Part shown: in pieces, positions 32,587 to 39,974 of the stretch
How the letters are laid out: each line of letters starts with the position of its first letter
Position numbering within the stretch: the first letter of the stretch is position 1
DNA from: Microbacterium schleiferi
GTDB taxonomy: Bacteria > Actinomycetota > Actinomycetes > Actinomycetales > Microbacteriaceae
Length of the DNA stretch: 64,000 nucleotides
NCBI RefSeq assembly: GCF_020781975.1
Contig: NZ_JAJGNI010000001.1
Location: 1-64,000, forward strand
Reading direction: 5' to 3'
Made by a program: the position numbers and the translations under genes
The notes under the pieces: model-generated
Databases searched by the model: none
Told to the model about the DNA's origin: nothing
The model's input: only the letters and a program-made list of their open reading frames with translations

Positions 32587-33305
32587 GCCCTCCGTTTCCA
32601 GGGGATGTACTGATCCTCAGTCATCACTGCGTAGAGACCGCCACGTTCCCCGTCAATGTGCATCCGCAAGAGGTCGCTGCGGGCCTTCTCGAAACCCTGA
32701 CCGTCGTTGAATCCGGCGTCGTACCCAGCGCCGTAAACGACTTCGTCACCCGCCACGAGCGCCCGTGTACGGTCCTCAGCGTCAGCCATGAGGTTCTTGA
32801 CCACGCCGGCCGCGTAACGCATCTTCGTGCCCCTGGGAGCGCGGCTGCGCTGGGCGACATTCATTGCCTCGGCCGCGATGGCTACGGGGACACCGTTGCG
32901 GAACCACGACGTGGCGACAGATTCGACGTCTCGGTTGTCGCGGGCGTGCTCGGGGAATATGTGGTCCCACTCTTCCCATATCTGGTCGACGTAAGCGTCT
33001 CGAGCCTCGATGTCGGCCTCGAGCGCGTCGAGCGCTAGTTTGCGCGCGGCCTTGTACTGCTCGACATCGATGTTGAGGTCGTCGACTGTCTCGCCGTCGG
33101 GCGCAGTTGATGTCTTGCCCGCATTGCAGTCCCCGCACGCGGCTACGAGGTTCGTGGCCGCGTCACTGCCGCCGAGTGCTACGGGGATGACGTGATCGAT
33201 GGTCAGGCCGTCACCTGTGGTCTCGTTTCCCCGCGCGCCGCAGTAGTAGCAGCGGAACTTGTCGCGTCGCAGAACCTCGAAACGAGTTCTCTTGTTGATA
33301 GCCAT
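32583..33305 (-). CDS. HNH endonuclease with long helical C-terminus
   Basis: 240 aa from ATG 33305 (MAINKRTRFEVLRRDKFRCY). HNH motif with CYYCGARG, LTIDHVIPVALGGSDAATNL and VAACGDCNAGK, followed by about 170 helical residues (IWEEWDHIFPEHARDNRDVE). McrA-like nuclease domain; could act in phage DNA processing. Confidence -1.
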   Translation of the reverse strand: MAINKRTRFEVLRRDKFRCYYCGARGNETTGDGLTIDHVIPVALGGSDAATNLVAACGDCNAGKTSTAPDGETVDDLNIDVEQYKAARKLALDALEADIEARDAYVDQIWEEWDHIFPEHARDNRDVESVATSWFRNGVPVAIAAEAMNVAQRSRAPRGTKMRYAAGVVKNLMADAEDRTRALVAGDEVVYGAGYDAGFNDGQGFEKARSDLLRMHIDGERGGLYAVMTEDQYIPWKRRA

Positions 33306-33709
33306 CAGGCGGTTCCTCCGTTCATGAGTAGGTCGGCGGTCGCCTGGCTGATCTGTTTCCACCAGGCCCCGTCACTGTCTGGGGTGTCGAAGTACAGCAC
33401 CCAGCCGACGTCGTGCCGCCATGCCGGCCACAGCTCAGGGCGAGCCCACGACGGAACCGAGAAACCCTCGAGAACGGCCGCGGCGGGGTTCTCGGTCTTC
33501 CACTTGTGGCACCCGCACCCGAACGGGCCACCAAGGAGTTGCAGGTTGGATGGGACCGTGTTGAACGGGTCACGGTTCTGCCGGTGGTCACGCTCGGTAG
33601 GGCCACGGTGCCCGCAGCGGACGCACGTGCCATTGTCGCGTTCGGTCACGAGCTTGTACGCTTCCCGCTCCTGCGCCGCGGTGAGCTTGCGGATCTTCGG
33701 GCCAATCAT
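33305..33709 (-). CDS. HNH-like nuclease
   Basis: 134 aa: ERDNGTCVRCGHRGPTERDH and NLQLLGGPFGCGCHKW give an HNH-type metal site. Ends MNGGTA. Overlaps neighbours; second nuclease in tandem. Confidence -1.
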   Translation of the reverse strand: MIGPKIRKLTAAQEREAYKLVTERDNGTCVRCGHRGPTERDHRQNRDPFNTVPSNLQLLGGPFGCGCHKWKTENPAAAVLEGFSVPSWARPELWPAWRHDVGWVLYFDTPDSDGAWWKQISQATADLLMNGGTA

Positions 33710-33939
33710 GGCTGCCGCTCCATCCGTGTGATGTCTGCGCGGTACTCGCGGTCTCCGGGTTGCGGGTCAAGGATCAGCCCCGCAGGCCCCACGGACCAGT
33801 CGAAAGCCCGCGCATACATGCCCTCGGCCCGCAGGACCGCAGCGTCCCGCATCGCCCCCTCGGGTGCGGAATCCTCACCGGCCTCAACCCACTTCCCGGA
33901 CTTGAGGACACCTACCCCGTAACGCAACGGGAACCTCAT
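33706..33939 (-). CDS. Phage hypothetical protein
   Basis: 77 aa (MRFPLRYGVGVLKSGKWVEA); beta-rich, no motif recognised. Overlaps both neighbours by four bases. Confidence -1.
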   Translation of the reverse strand: MRFPLRYGVGVLKSGKWVEAGEDSAPEGAMRDAAVLRAEGMYARAFDWSVGPAGLILDPQPGDREYRADITRMERQP

Positions 33940-34346
33940 GACCTCTCCATCCGTTCGATGTCGGCGCGGAGCCGCTCCATGATCCGGTCCAACTCCGCCA
34001 CCCTCGCGACGTTCGTGTCGGACAGGTGCGACCGTTGCGCCCGCACAACCGAGCCGTGCATGGACCCGCCTACCGCGGCACGGTCAGCCACGGGGGAGGC
34101 GGTGCGGTAGGCGTACTCCGCTTCCGCCGCCTCGAGCTGCACCCGCCACGCGGGGAGCTTCCGGGCGTTGCGTTCCCGCCACCGGGCCTCCGCCGCCTCA
34201 TGCTGCGCCTTCTCGCGTGCCAGGCGTTTCTTGGTCCGCTCCAGTTCGATATCGAAGTGCTTGTCGCATAGCCCGAACCTGTCGACCGCAGCACCACATA
34301 CGTGACCCTTCGTGTCCGAACCGATCCAATACCGGCACCCGGTCAT
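33936..34346 (-). CDS. Coiled-coil phage protein with small zinc motif
   Basis: 136 aa from ATG 34346 (MTGCRYWIGSDTKGHVCGAA), a Cys/His motif (HVCGAAVDRFGLCDKH), then a long coiled coil (RTKKRLAREKAQHEAAEARW; RIMERLRADIERMERS). Function unknown. Confidence -1.
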   Translation of the reverse strand: MTGCRYWIGSDTKGHVCGAAVDRFGLCDKHFDIELERTKKRLAREKAQHEAAEARWRERNARKLPAWRVQLEAAEAEYAYRTASPVADRAAVGGSMHGSVVRAQRSHLSDTNVARVAELDRIMERLRADIERMERS

Positions 34347-34576
34347 GCTGCGCCACCGCCAGCCTTGTGCATGACGCTCACGGTCCCGACGTTCTGCGCC
34401 AGCGTGTAAGCTGGAACACCGTCTCCGTCGAAAGCGCGATACCAGGTATCCAGGTACGCCGACTTCTGCCATGCGTCACCGTGTGCGTCGATGATGACGG
34501 CCCGGTCAGGGAGCGCGTCGAGAGACGCCCGGTTGCGGGCGATATCGGGTCGCCAATGGCTGATTCCGCGGCTCAT
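34343..34576 (-). CDS. Phage hypothetical protein
   Basis: 77 aa (MSRGISHWRPDIARNRASLD), with DRAVIIDAHGDAWQKSAYLD. AAGGAGA lies before the ATG inside the upstream 16-codon ORF. Function unknown. Confidence -1.
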   Translation of the reverse strand: MSRGISHWRPDIARNRASLDALPDRAVIIDAHGDAWQKSAYLDTWYRAFDGDGVPAYTLAQNVGTVSVMHKAGGGAA

Positions 34577-34623
34577 GGCCGTCTCCTTGGCTTGCGTCGG
34601 CGTGTGGGCCGCTTAGCATTCAT
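34573..34623 (-). CDS. 16-aa basic peptide ORF after recT
   Basis: MNAKRPTRRRKPRRRP. ATG overlaps the recT stop (ATGA) and its stop overlaps the next ATG. Nine of 16 residues are Arg or Lys. It carries the next ribosome site; a coupling element or a tiny nucleic-acid-binding peptide. Confidence -1.
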   Translation of the reverse strand: MNAKRPTRRRKPRRRP

Positions 34624-35438
34624 CGCTGGTCCTCGGCGATCTCTTCTGCCGTGCGCCCCAGAGCCCCAAAACCGGGCTCCACAGCGTCGGTTGGTTCGTC
34701 ATGCTGAATGTCGAGCTCGGGGAGCCCTTCGACCTTCCGCACGACGGCCTGGTCAGCCTGAGCGGCCAGAGACAGGGCGAGGGATTCCGTCGACTTCGGG
34801 AGGTACTTCTGCAACACCCGCACAGCGGTCTTGCGGAACATCTCGCCCTCACGTGTTGCCCAGGGTGTGCTGCTCCAGTAGTCGGGGCGGTGGTGGTTGC
34901 GGATCGTGTCAGCATCGAGATACACCCAGGAGGACTCGTCGAAGCCCTTCACTTTCGCGTAAGCGACCACACCCTTCAGCGCGCCGCGGTCGCCGTCTGC
35001 GTGTTTGAAGTCGTAGAACTCGCCCCGCTCCGACGAAGCCCCCATAGTGAAGTAGTCGTTCTCATGGACAAGGAACGCGGACACCTTCGAGTACAGGCCC
35101 GTGTTCATCGCGAGCTGGATGTACCCGTTGTATCCCACGATCGGGACGACGGTCACTGCACCCTTGACTTTCCGGGTGGTGAGGTGGAACTGCGCCAACG
35201 GGCCACCTACCGGGAGCCGGAGTTGCGCGGCGAGGAACAACGCCCCGAACAGGGACCGCGGATCGGCTTGCCCGATCTGCGGGTTCTGCTTGATCGCCGT
35301 GAGGGCGTCCTGTGTGAACTTCGCGGCATCCATCGACTGCCCGAGAGCGCGAGCGAACTCGGGTTCGTACCGGAGGAGGTAGTCCTCGACGGTGGGTTGC
35401 TTCTTCGCTTGCGCGGCGGCGACGCTCAGGTCGGTCAC
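34620..35438 (-). CDS. recT: RecT-family single-strand annealing protein
   Basis: 272 aa from GTG 35438 (AAGGAG upstream; GTGA overlap with yqaJ). Typical RecT phrases: LTAIKQNPQIGQADPRSLFG, VTVVPIVGYNGYIQLAMNTG, RKTAVRVLQKYLP. It anneals single strands made by the partner exonuclease for phage recombination. Confidence -1.
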   Translation of the reverse strand: MTDLSVAAAQAKKQPTVEDYLLRYEPEFARALGQSMDAAKFTQDALTAIKQNPQIGQADPRSLFGALFLAAQLRLPVGGPLAQFHLTTRKVKGAVTVVPIVGYNGYIQLAMNTGLYSKVSAFLVHENDYFTMGASSERGEFYDFKHADGDRGALKGVVAYAKVKGFDESSWVYLDADTIRNHHRPDYWSSTPWATREGEMFRKTAVRVLQKYLPKSTESLALSLAAQADQAVVRKVEGLPELDIQHDEPTDAVEPGFGALGRTAEEIAEDQR

Positions 35439-36376
35439 TTCTGCTCCTTGGTCTTTGTGCGGCGCAGCACCCTGAACGGCTGCCCAACCGTCGTGAACTG
35501 TTGCGCGAGGTCCGGGTGCACATCCCGGAACCCCTTGAGGTCGAACCCAGCGCGGCCTTTCTGTTGCTTCCACGTCGCGACCTTCACGCCGTCACGGGTG
35601 AGGGTGTCCGCCGCGCCCACGTACTGCCCGAGCGCTACCTTCAACTGGTCCCGTTCGGCCTCTTGCGCTTGAATGTCCGAGTTCAGGACCGTGATCCGCT
35701 CTAGAGTGTCGAACGCCTGATCGGACAGTTCGATCTCGACCTGCTCCGTGGCGATCGCGTTCACCTCCGCGAGCGTCGACACTGGTGGTTCGACCTTCGC
35801 GCGCACGTTCCCGTCCCAGAACCGCTGGAGGGTGGGGATGAGGTGTTTGCGGATGAAACGGTAGTCGCGGGGTTCCCAGAAGTGCCGGAACTCCCGGCCA
35901 CCGATCCACACGACCACCAGTGCGCGTGGTGTGCCGGCGACAGCCATCTCCGCTTGCACCTGGACGCGGATGTCGGTTGGGATACCCTCATCCCAGTGAT
36001 GCCCCGCATACTGGTGCGCTGTTTTCATCTGTATGGGGAAGAACGGTGCCTCGTTCACCCGATCAAACGACGCATGCAGGTACGGGTGCTCCACCGAGCG
36101 GGCCATGAACCCGGGGCGGATGTTCAAATCCAGGCCCGAGAACTCCCGCAGCCACGCCTCCATGATCGGTTCGGACTGGTGCCCCACCCACGCCAGGATC
36201 GGATCGAAATGCCGATCCACACCGAGCTTGTGTTTGTACACGTCGAGCGGTGTCACCCCGTACGCTGACAGGCCCAACACTGCAGCGGCTTCGGACGCGC
36301 CCACACTGTTGCGGCGCTCCTGCTCCCACGCTGGAGTATCAGGGGTCACGTCAACCCTGACGAACGGGGCGCTCAT
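35435..36376 (-). CDS. YqaJ-type viral recombinase exonuclease
   Basis: 313 aa. N-terminal domain with WEQERRNSVGASEAAAVLGL and nuclease residues (YLHASFDRV, PIQMKTAH, VQAEMAV) of the lambda-exo/YqaJ fold; C-terminal coiled coil. Pairs with RecT, directly downstream with a four-base overlap. Confidence -1.
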   Translation of the reverse strand: MSAPFVRVDVTPDTPAWEQERRNSVGASEAAAVLGLSAYGVTPLDVYKHKLGVDRHFDPILAWVGHQSEPIMEAWLREFSGLDLNIRPGFMARSVEHPYLHASFDRVNEAPFFPIQMKTAHQYAGHHWDEGIPTDIRVQVQAEMAVAGTPRALVVVWIGGREFRHFWEPRDYRFIRKHLIPTLQRFWDGNVRAKVEPPVSTLAEVNAIATEQVEIELSDQAFDTLERITVLNSDIQAQEAERDQLKVALGQYVGAADTLTRDGVKVATWKQQKGRAGFDLKGFRDVHPDLAQQFTTVGQPFRVLRRTKTKEQK

Positions 36377-36684
36377 TGGTTCACCGCCAGGTGTGTGTCG
36401 ATCGCGGCAACAATCCGCTGCGACGCCAACAAATCCCGCCCCAACGCGAGCTGCACGCTCTGCTCCTGGACCCGCACGGACCGCAACTCATCCGACCCGA
36501 GGACCGTGTAGTCCTCGTCCTGGTCGACGGTGTACCGGGCCTGATCGCCTGAACCGACCGTCCACACTGTGAGTAGAAGGCTCCGCTGCCCGAGCGGTTC
36601 CGGTGGTGCCGTGACGACCATGATGCTGCCCGATGCCGGGTGTGTCACCCAGTCACCCGTCTGCAGGTACTTCGCTGCGGTCAT
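36373..36684 (-). CDS. Phage hypothetical protein
   Basis: 103 aa (MTAAKYLQTGDWVTHPASGS); a small beta barrel is likely in the first 60 residues (THPASGSIMVVTAPPE), then a helix. Upstream of the recombination genes; function unknown. Confidence -1.
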   Translation of the reverse strand: MTAAKYLQTGDWVTHPASGSIMVVTAPPEPLGQRSLLLTVWTVGSGDQARYTVDQDEDYTVLGSDELRSVRVQEQSVQLALGRDLLASQRIVAAIDTHLAVNQ

Positions 36685-37274
36685 GACGCACCCCCAGTCG
36701 TGTCAGGCTCAGGAACCTGAACGAGCGGAGTCAGACGGCCCTCTTTCGCCGCGATGCGGGCGACCTGTTCGGCGGTGTGCGTCTCGTGCTGTGGCGCATA
36801 ACCCCGGTAGAGGTGGAGCCACTCGCCCCGTCGCCGCTGCACGAGTCGCTCGTAGGGATGGAAGGTCTTGTTGACCATGTAGATGCCGTCGGGCATATCC
36901 AGCGGCTCCGGGTGAGCATCGAAGTATGCCTCAGCCGCACGAGTGGCCGGCATGATGTCCTTCCCGTCGCGCGAGCGCATGTCGCGCAGTTCGTCCGCCT
37001 CGCCCCGGTACCTGTAGACCGTCTGCCCGGATGACTCGACGAGGACCATCACCTGCCCGTCAGGACGCAGGTAGACGACATAGTCCGGGTTCTCGGGATA
37101 CCTCCACCGTCCGAGGCGTTCATCCTCCTCAGCCCGAAAGAACTCCCGGAGGGCTTTGAGTTCACTTGAATTGGTCCATATCGGAGTGATAGGACGATTG
37201 CCTACAGCGAAGACGATCTGCTCCTCGTCGTTGATCTCCACGCCGATGCCGTTGGATGCGGTGAAGTCGTTCAT
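36681..37274 (-). CDS. Phage hypothetical protein
   Basis: 197 aa from ATG 37274 (MNDFTASNGIGVEINDEEQI). Mixed alpha/beta, with WTNSSELKALREFFRAEEDE and WRYPENPDYVVYLRPDGQVM. Overlaps both neighbours. No family recognised. Confidence -1.
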   Translation of the reverse strand: MNDFTASNGIGVEINDEEQIVFAVGNRPITPIWTNSSELKALREFFRAEEDERLGRWRYPENPDYVVYLRPDGQVMVLVESSGQTVYRYRGEADELRDMRSRDGKDIMPATRAAEAYFDAHPEPLDMPDGIYMVNKTFHPYERLVQRRRGEWLHLYRGYAPQHETHTAEQVARIAAKEGRLTPLVQVPEPDTTGGAS

Positions 37275-37681
37275 GCGGTCACCGCCGCGATGACCAGCCA
37301 CACGAGCACGACACCCACAAGCCCTGTCACAGCGACCGTGGCCCAGAACCGGGAGTCCCGCCGCAACGGCCGCATGTGAACACCACCGACAGCGGCTGAT
37401 GCCGGTACGGGGAGGTACTTCTGTCTGGCCTGGGGGAACTCGCACCAGCAGCACGCGCCACCCATGTCCGCCCGCTGCTCCGTCACACGCCCCTCAGTGA
37501 GGGGAAACCACACGTCCCCGTCCCAGTCGGTATACGACTCCCGGGTAGGGTCCGCGGCGACCAGATCGACAATGCTCGGGGGGACGCACCGGTCACCCCG
37601 TGACGTGAAATGCGTGACCTCCGCAAGCCGGTCACCATCGAACCGGCCCAGGTAGATCCGGGTAGTTGTTTGCTCCGTCAT
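37271..37681 (-). CDS. Phage membrane protein
   Basis: 136 aa; soluble N-terminus with ACCWCEF and a C-terminal membrane helix (FWATVAVTGLVGVVLVWLVI). Function unknown; membrane anchoring is clear. Confidence -1.
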   Translation of the reverse strand: MTEQTTTRIYLGRFDGDRLAEVTHFTSRGDRCVPPSIVDLVAADPTRESYTDWDGDVWFPLTEGRVTEQRADMGGACCWCEFPQARQKYLPVPASAAVGGVHMRPLRRDSRFWATVAVTGLVGVVLVWLVIAAVTA

Positions 37682-37707
37682 GTGTGTGCCCTTCTATACG
37701 GAGAGGT

Positions 37708-37791
37708 TCAGCGGCGATGCCGCGGAGGATCAGATGGGGAAGTGATGACCACCAGCGCGATAAGCGCGGCGACCAGGACGAGAGCGATCAT
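37708..37791 (-). CDS. Tiny membrane peptide
   Basis: 27 aa: MIALVLVAALIALVVITSPS then a basic end. ATG overlaps the upstream stop as ATGA. Small membrane peptides of this kind are common in early phage operons. Confidence -1.
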   Translation of the reverse strand: MIALVLVAALIALVVITSPSDPPRHRR

Positions 37792-38159
37792 GAGGTGGCG
37801 CTATCTGGCGCCGGGTGAAACCCGACCCAATGACACTCGGTGCACTCCGCCCAGTGATGAGGTAAAGACCACTCGCGACCTTCGGGAAGGTTCGGCGGAG
37901 GGCCTGGCTGTTTGACTGAGCCTTGTCCTCCGCACGTCCCGCACGGACGCGCCTCGGGATGATGTTCAGGGCATAGCGTTCTTTGTCCGTCGTAGAACCA
38001 CTGAACCTCGACATCGCCGACACCGTGACTGTGCTTCTCGCGGAGGTACTCCTCCACAAAAGCGAGGGGCCAATGCGATGCCTCGTCTTCCTCGTCGGGA
38101 ATGGTCCGATGGCACTCCTCGCACTCAGCGCGGTAGAACGTCTCGCTCGTGATGCTCAT
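37788..38159 (-). CDS. Zinc-ribbon phage protein
   Basis: 123 aa with several Cys pairs: CEECHRT, CPEHHPEARPCGTCGGQG and CTECHWVGF. Likely two zinc ribbons. Overlaps both neighbours. Confidence -1.
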   Translation of the reverse strand: MSITSETFYRAECEECHRTIPDEEDEASHWPLAFVEEYLREKHSHGVGDVEVQWFYDGQRTLCPEHHPEARPCGTCGGQGSVKQPGPPPNLPEGREWSLPHHWAECTECHWVGFHPAPDSATS

Positions 38160-38389
38160 TTCTTCTCCTTGGTGAAGTTCAAGCGCCCGATCCCGTCGAG
38201 ATGGTCGAGGCTGCTCACCGACTCCGGGTGCCCCGCCGGCAGGTCAGCCACAAGCCGGTGCCACGGGGTGAACGCCACCACGAACATCACGAACAGGAAC
38301 GCGGCGAGGAACCAGTCGCGGACACCCAGGAACGCGGGGATCAGGGCCAGTAAGAACAGTGCACCGGCACACCAACGGATGGTGATCAT
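38156..38389 (-). CDS. Small membrane protein
   Basis: 77 aa from ATG 38389 (MITIRWCAGALFLLALIPAF), two membrane segments (WFLAAFLFVMFVVAF), basic C-terminus. Early lysogenic/immunity-proximal region; could be an exclusion protein, by position only. Confidence -1.
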   Translation of the reverse strand: MITIRWCAGALFLLALIPAFLGVRDWFLAAFLFVMFVVAFTPWHRLVADLPAGHPESVSSLDHLDGIGRLNFTKEKK

Positions 38390-38841
38390 GACGCCCTCCG
38401 AGCCTTGTAGGCGGCGACTCGATCCCGACCGCACTGCGCGCATGTCTTCGTACGGCCGGCCCTGTGAAAGCCGACGATCGCGAGGTCGTGCCCGTTGATG
38501 CAGCGACCGCTAGCGTGAGCTCGGAGATACGCACCGATCGGACTGATACCCCGCTCGGTGTTCGTTCGGCTCGTCGTCACATCGAGGTGAGCGGGATTCA
38601 CACATCGGCGGTTTCGGCACAGATGGTCCACGACCGCATCGACTGGCAGGTCGATGCCAGCGAGGATGAGGGCGACTCGGTGAGCCTGGCGCGAGGATCG
38701 ATTGCGTACCACGACGCCGTAGCCGTCGTGGCGAGTCTTTCCTCTCCAGTTGTGGCATCCGGTCGCCGGGTCCGGCACGACGCGCGTGGCAAACGCTTCG
38801 GCGCTAATAAATCCGATCTCTATGGGCTTGGCTGCGGTCAT
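38386..38841 (-). CDS. HNH endonuclease
   Basis: 151 aa from ATG 38841. AVVDHLCRNRRCVNPAHLDV is the HNH motif. C-terminal zinc finger (CINGHDLAIVGFHRAGRTKT, then CAQCGRD). Closely similar in layout to the frameshifted HNH gene at 27573-28161. Confidence -1.
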   Translation of the reverse strand: MTAAKPIEIGFISAEAFATRVVPDPATGCHNWRGKTRHDGYGVVVRNRSSRQAHRVALILAGIDLPVDAVVDHLCRNRRCVNPAHLDVTTSRTNTERGISPIGAYLRAHASGRCINGHDLAIVGFHRAGRTKTCAQCGRDRVAAYKARRAS

Positions 38842-39170
38842 GCCGACACCGCCGCCCATACCCGGCACCGACGCCCAGCACTAGTGACCCCGACACCGGC
38901 GTCCACGACCATGCCCGCTTCGACGAGTTCGTGGCGGGCGGTACGCAACCTTGCCTCAGACCACACCACGTCGAGAGGGCCAGGGTTCAGGATGTGGGTC
39001 CGGTAGATTTCCCCGTCACCCAACGGGCGCCCCGCCCCCTGGAGGATGCGGAGGACTTCCTGCTGCGAACCCGCAACATCCGTCCTGTCCGCCGCCTCAT
39101 GCGACTCGATCGGGTCCGTGGAACGGACATTCGGGGAACCCGGGTACACCATCGGCGGGACAGTGCTCAT
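38838..39170 (-). CDS. Winged-helix DNA-binding protein
   Basis: 110 aa. The C-terminal 70 residues form a winged helix (QQEVLRILQGAGRPLGDGEI, then LRTARHELVEAGMV). Second gene of the lytic operon after the Cro-like gene; probably a regulator or excision factor. Overlaps both neighbours. Confidence -1.
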   Translation of the reverse strand: MSTVPPMVYPGSPNVRSTDPIESHEAADRTDVAGSQQEVLRILQGAGRPLGDGEIYRTHILNPGPLDVVWSEARLRTARHELVEAGMVVDAGVGVTSAGRRCRVWAAVSA

Positions 39171-39391
39171 GCGACACGCTCCCGCACTGGGAAGAACGCC
39201 CCGACCTCGACGTCGAATGCTCGCGAGAGTCGAAGCAGATCGACGGAGGAGAACGGGACCTTGCCGTTCATGCGGGCGTTCACCGATCCCAGGGAGATGC
39301 CCAGAATCAAAGCGATGCGTTCCTGGCTGACCCGCTTCTCTGCGGCTACACCGCGAACCTTATTCGCGATATCGACTGATTCGTCCTGCAT
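39167..39391 (-). CDS. Cro-like XRE regulator, first gene of the lytic operon
   Basis: 74 aa from ATG 39391 (MQDESVDIANKVRGVAAEKR). Helix-turn-helix VSQERIALILGISLGSVNAR. It is divergent from the repressor, in the position of cro. The -10 box CAGACT ends 7 bp before the ATG, so the transcript is probably leaderless. Confidence -1.
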   Translation of the reverse strand: MQDESVDIANKVRGVAAEKRVSQERIALILGISLGSVNARMNGKVPFSSVDLLRLSRAFDVEVGAFFPVRERVA

Positions 39392-39398
39392 GTGGATC

Positions 39399-39427
39399 AG
39401 TCTGTGCGAGATCCTGCACAGTGTCAA
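39399..39427 (-). promoter_or_regulatory. Lytic promoter (leaderless) of the Cro-like operon
   Basis: -35 TTGACA (39422-39427), 17-bp spacer and -10 CAGACT (39399-39404). Start of transcription is expected at about the ATG (39391). An operator palindrome lies in the spacer. Confidence -1.
39403..39420. promoter_or_regulatory. Operator palindrome in the lytic promoter
   Basis: TGTGCGAGATCCTGCACA; its inner 14 bp pair at 10 of 14 positions. A related palindrome lies in the repressor promoter. Probable repressor/Cro binding site. Confidence -1.
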
Positions 39428-39430
39428 CCC

Positions 39431-39447
39431 CGACACGCCACGTGTCG
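39431..39447. promoter_or_regulatory. Perfect inverted repeat in the switch region
   Basis: CGACAC-gccac-GTGTCG, a perfect 6-bp inverted repeat between the two divergent promoters. Possible additional regulator site. Confidence -1.
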
Positions 39448-39486
39448 CACACAGCGAACGTTAATCTGCGCGTAACCAACGTCGCG

Positions 39487-39516
39487 TTGCGCATATCATG
39501 CAGAATCCTGTACGGT
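39487..39516 (+). promoter_or_regulatory. Repressor promoter with overlapping operator
   Basis: -35 TTGCGC (39487-39492) and -10 TACGGT (39511-39516) with an 18-bp spacer; ATG begins 6 bp later (39523), so the mRNA is probably leaderless. The palindrome TGCAGAATCCTGTA overlaps the -10 and resembles the operator in the lytic promoter, consistent with autoregulation. Confidence -1.
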
Positions 39517-39522
39517 TTAGGC

Positions 39523-39831
39523 ATGAGCGCAAACGTCACCGCACTGCAGTCCGACACCCTCGCGGGTCTCCGAGGCGCGTACATCCGGGACCTCATCAAG
39601 AACTACGGGCTCACCGGGAACACGGTCGCTGACCGTTCCGGCATCTCACGCTCTACCCTCGCCAGCAGGCTCAGGGGAGCAACCGCGTTCCTCGCCGATG
39701 AGATCGAAGCGATCGCCACGCCTTTACGCGTGTCCGCACTCGATCTCTACGCCGCATACCTGTCCGTCACCTTCGACAACCCCGACGGTGACCGATCCCT
39801 GTTCATTCCAGAACAACGCAACAAGGATTAA
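39523..39831 (+). CDS. Phage repressor, prophage (short) form ending in attR
   Basis: 102 aa from ATG 39523. A helix-turn-helix lies at residues about 28-50 (GLTGNTVADRSGISRSTLAS). The protein ends EQRNKD at TAA 39829-39831. The first two bases of the stop are the att core and the third is host tRNA sequence, so integration itself creates the stop. In the reconstructed attP the frame runs 23 codons further (1990-2059), giving a 125-aa viral form. Divergent cro-like gene, adjacent attP and downstream int match the switch of integration-dependent immunity mycobacteriophages. An upstream in-frame ATG (39421) lies outside the promoter and is not preferred. Confidence -1.
   Translation: MSANVTALQSDTLAGLRGAYIRDLIKNYGLTGNTVADRSGISRSTLASRLRGATAFLADEIEAIATPLRVSALDLYAAYLSVTFDNPDGDRSLFIPEQRNKD
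39825..39830. other. attR core GGATTA
   Basis: Same 6 bp as 1984-1989; here the last coding bases of the repressor (GAT TA-) join host tRNA-Lys sequence. Confidence -1.
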
Positions 39832-39865
39832 AAGTCCGATGCTCTACCGACTGAGCTACAGGCCC
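39825..39865 (-). tRNA. Host tRNA-Lys(TTT), 5' half (split by prophage)
   Basis: From G1 at 39865: acceptor GGGCCTG, TA, D arm GCTC/GAGC with loop AGTCGGTA, anticodon stem TCGGA, loop CTTTTAA (anticodon TTT) and TCC. After that the strand runs into the repressor gene, so T arm and acceptor 3' strand are missing. They are at 1949-1989. Non-functional as split. Confidence -1.
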
Positions 39866-39935
39866 CAGGGCTACCAGCCTACTTCGTGCGCGGTATCCGC
39901 TTTGCGACCCTGCAGTAAAGCGTCTCATGCGCGCT

Positions 39936-39970
39936 GCATCAAAGCATCATCGCAAGTGATGATATGATGC
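39936..39970. promoter_or_regulatory. Operator/promoter of the vapBC-like operon
   Basis: Imperfect inverted repeat GCATCAAAGCATCATC ... ATGATATGATGC; -10 TATGAT (39963-39968) ends 6 bp before the antitoxin ATG. Leaderless, probably autorepressed by the toxin-antitoxin complex. Confidence -1.
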
Positions 39971-39974
39971 ACGG

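Noticed and set aside
39421-39522. N-terminally extended repressor start at 39421
   Set aside because: The upstream codons cover the lytic -35 and the operators, and the -10 at 39511-39516 places transcription start at ATG 39523.
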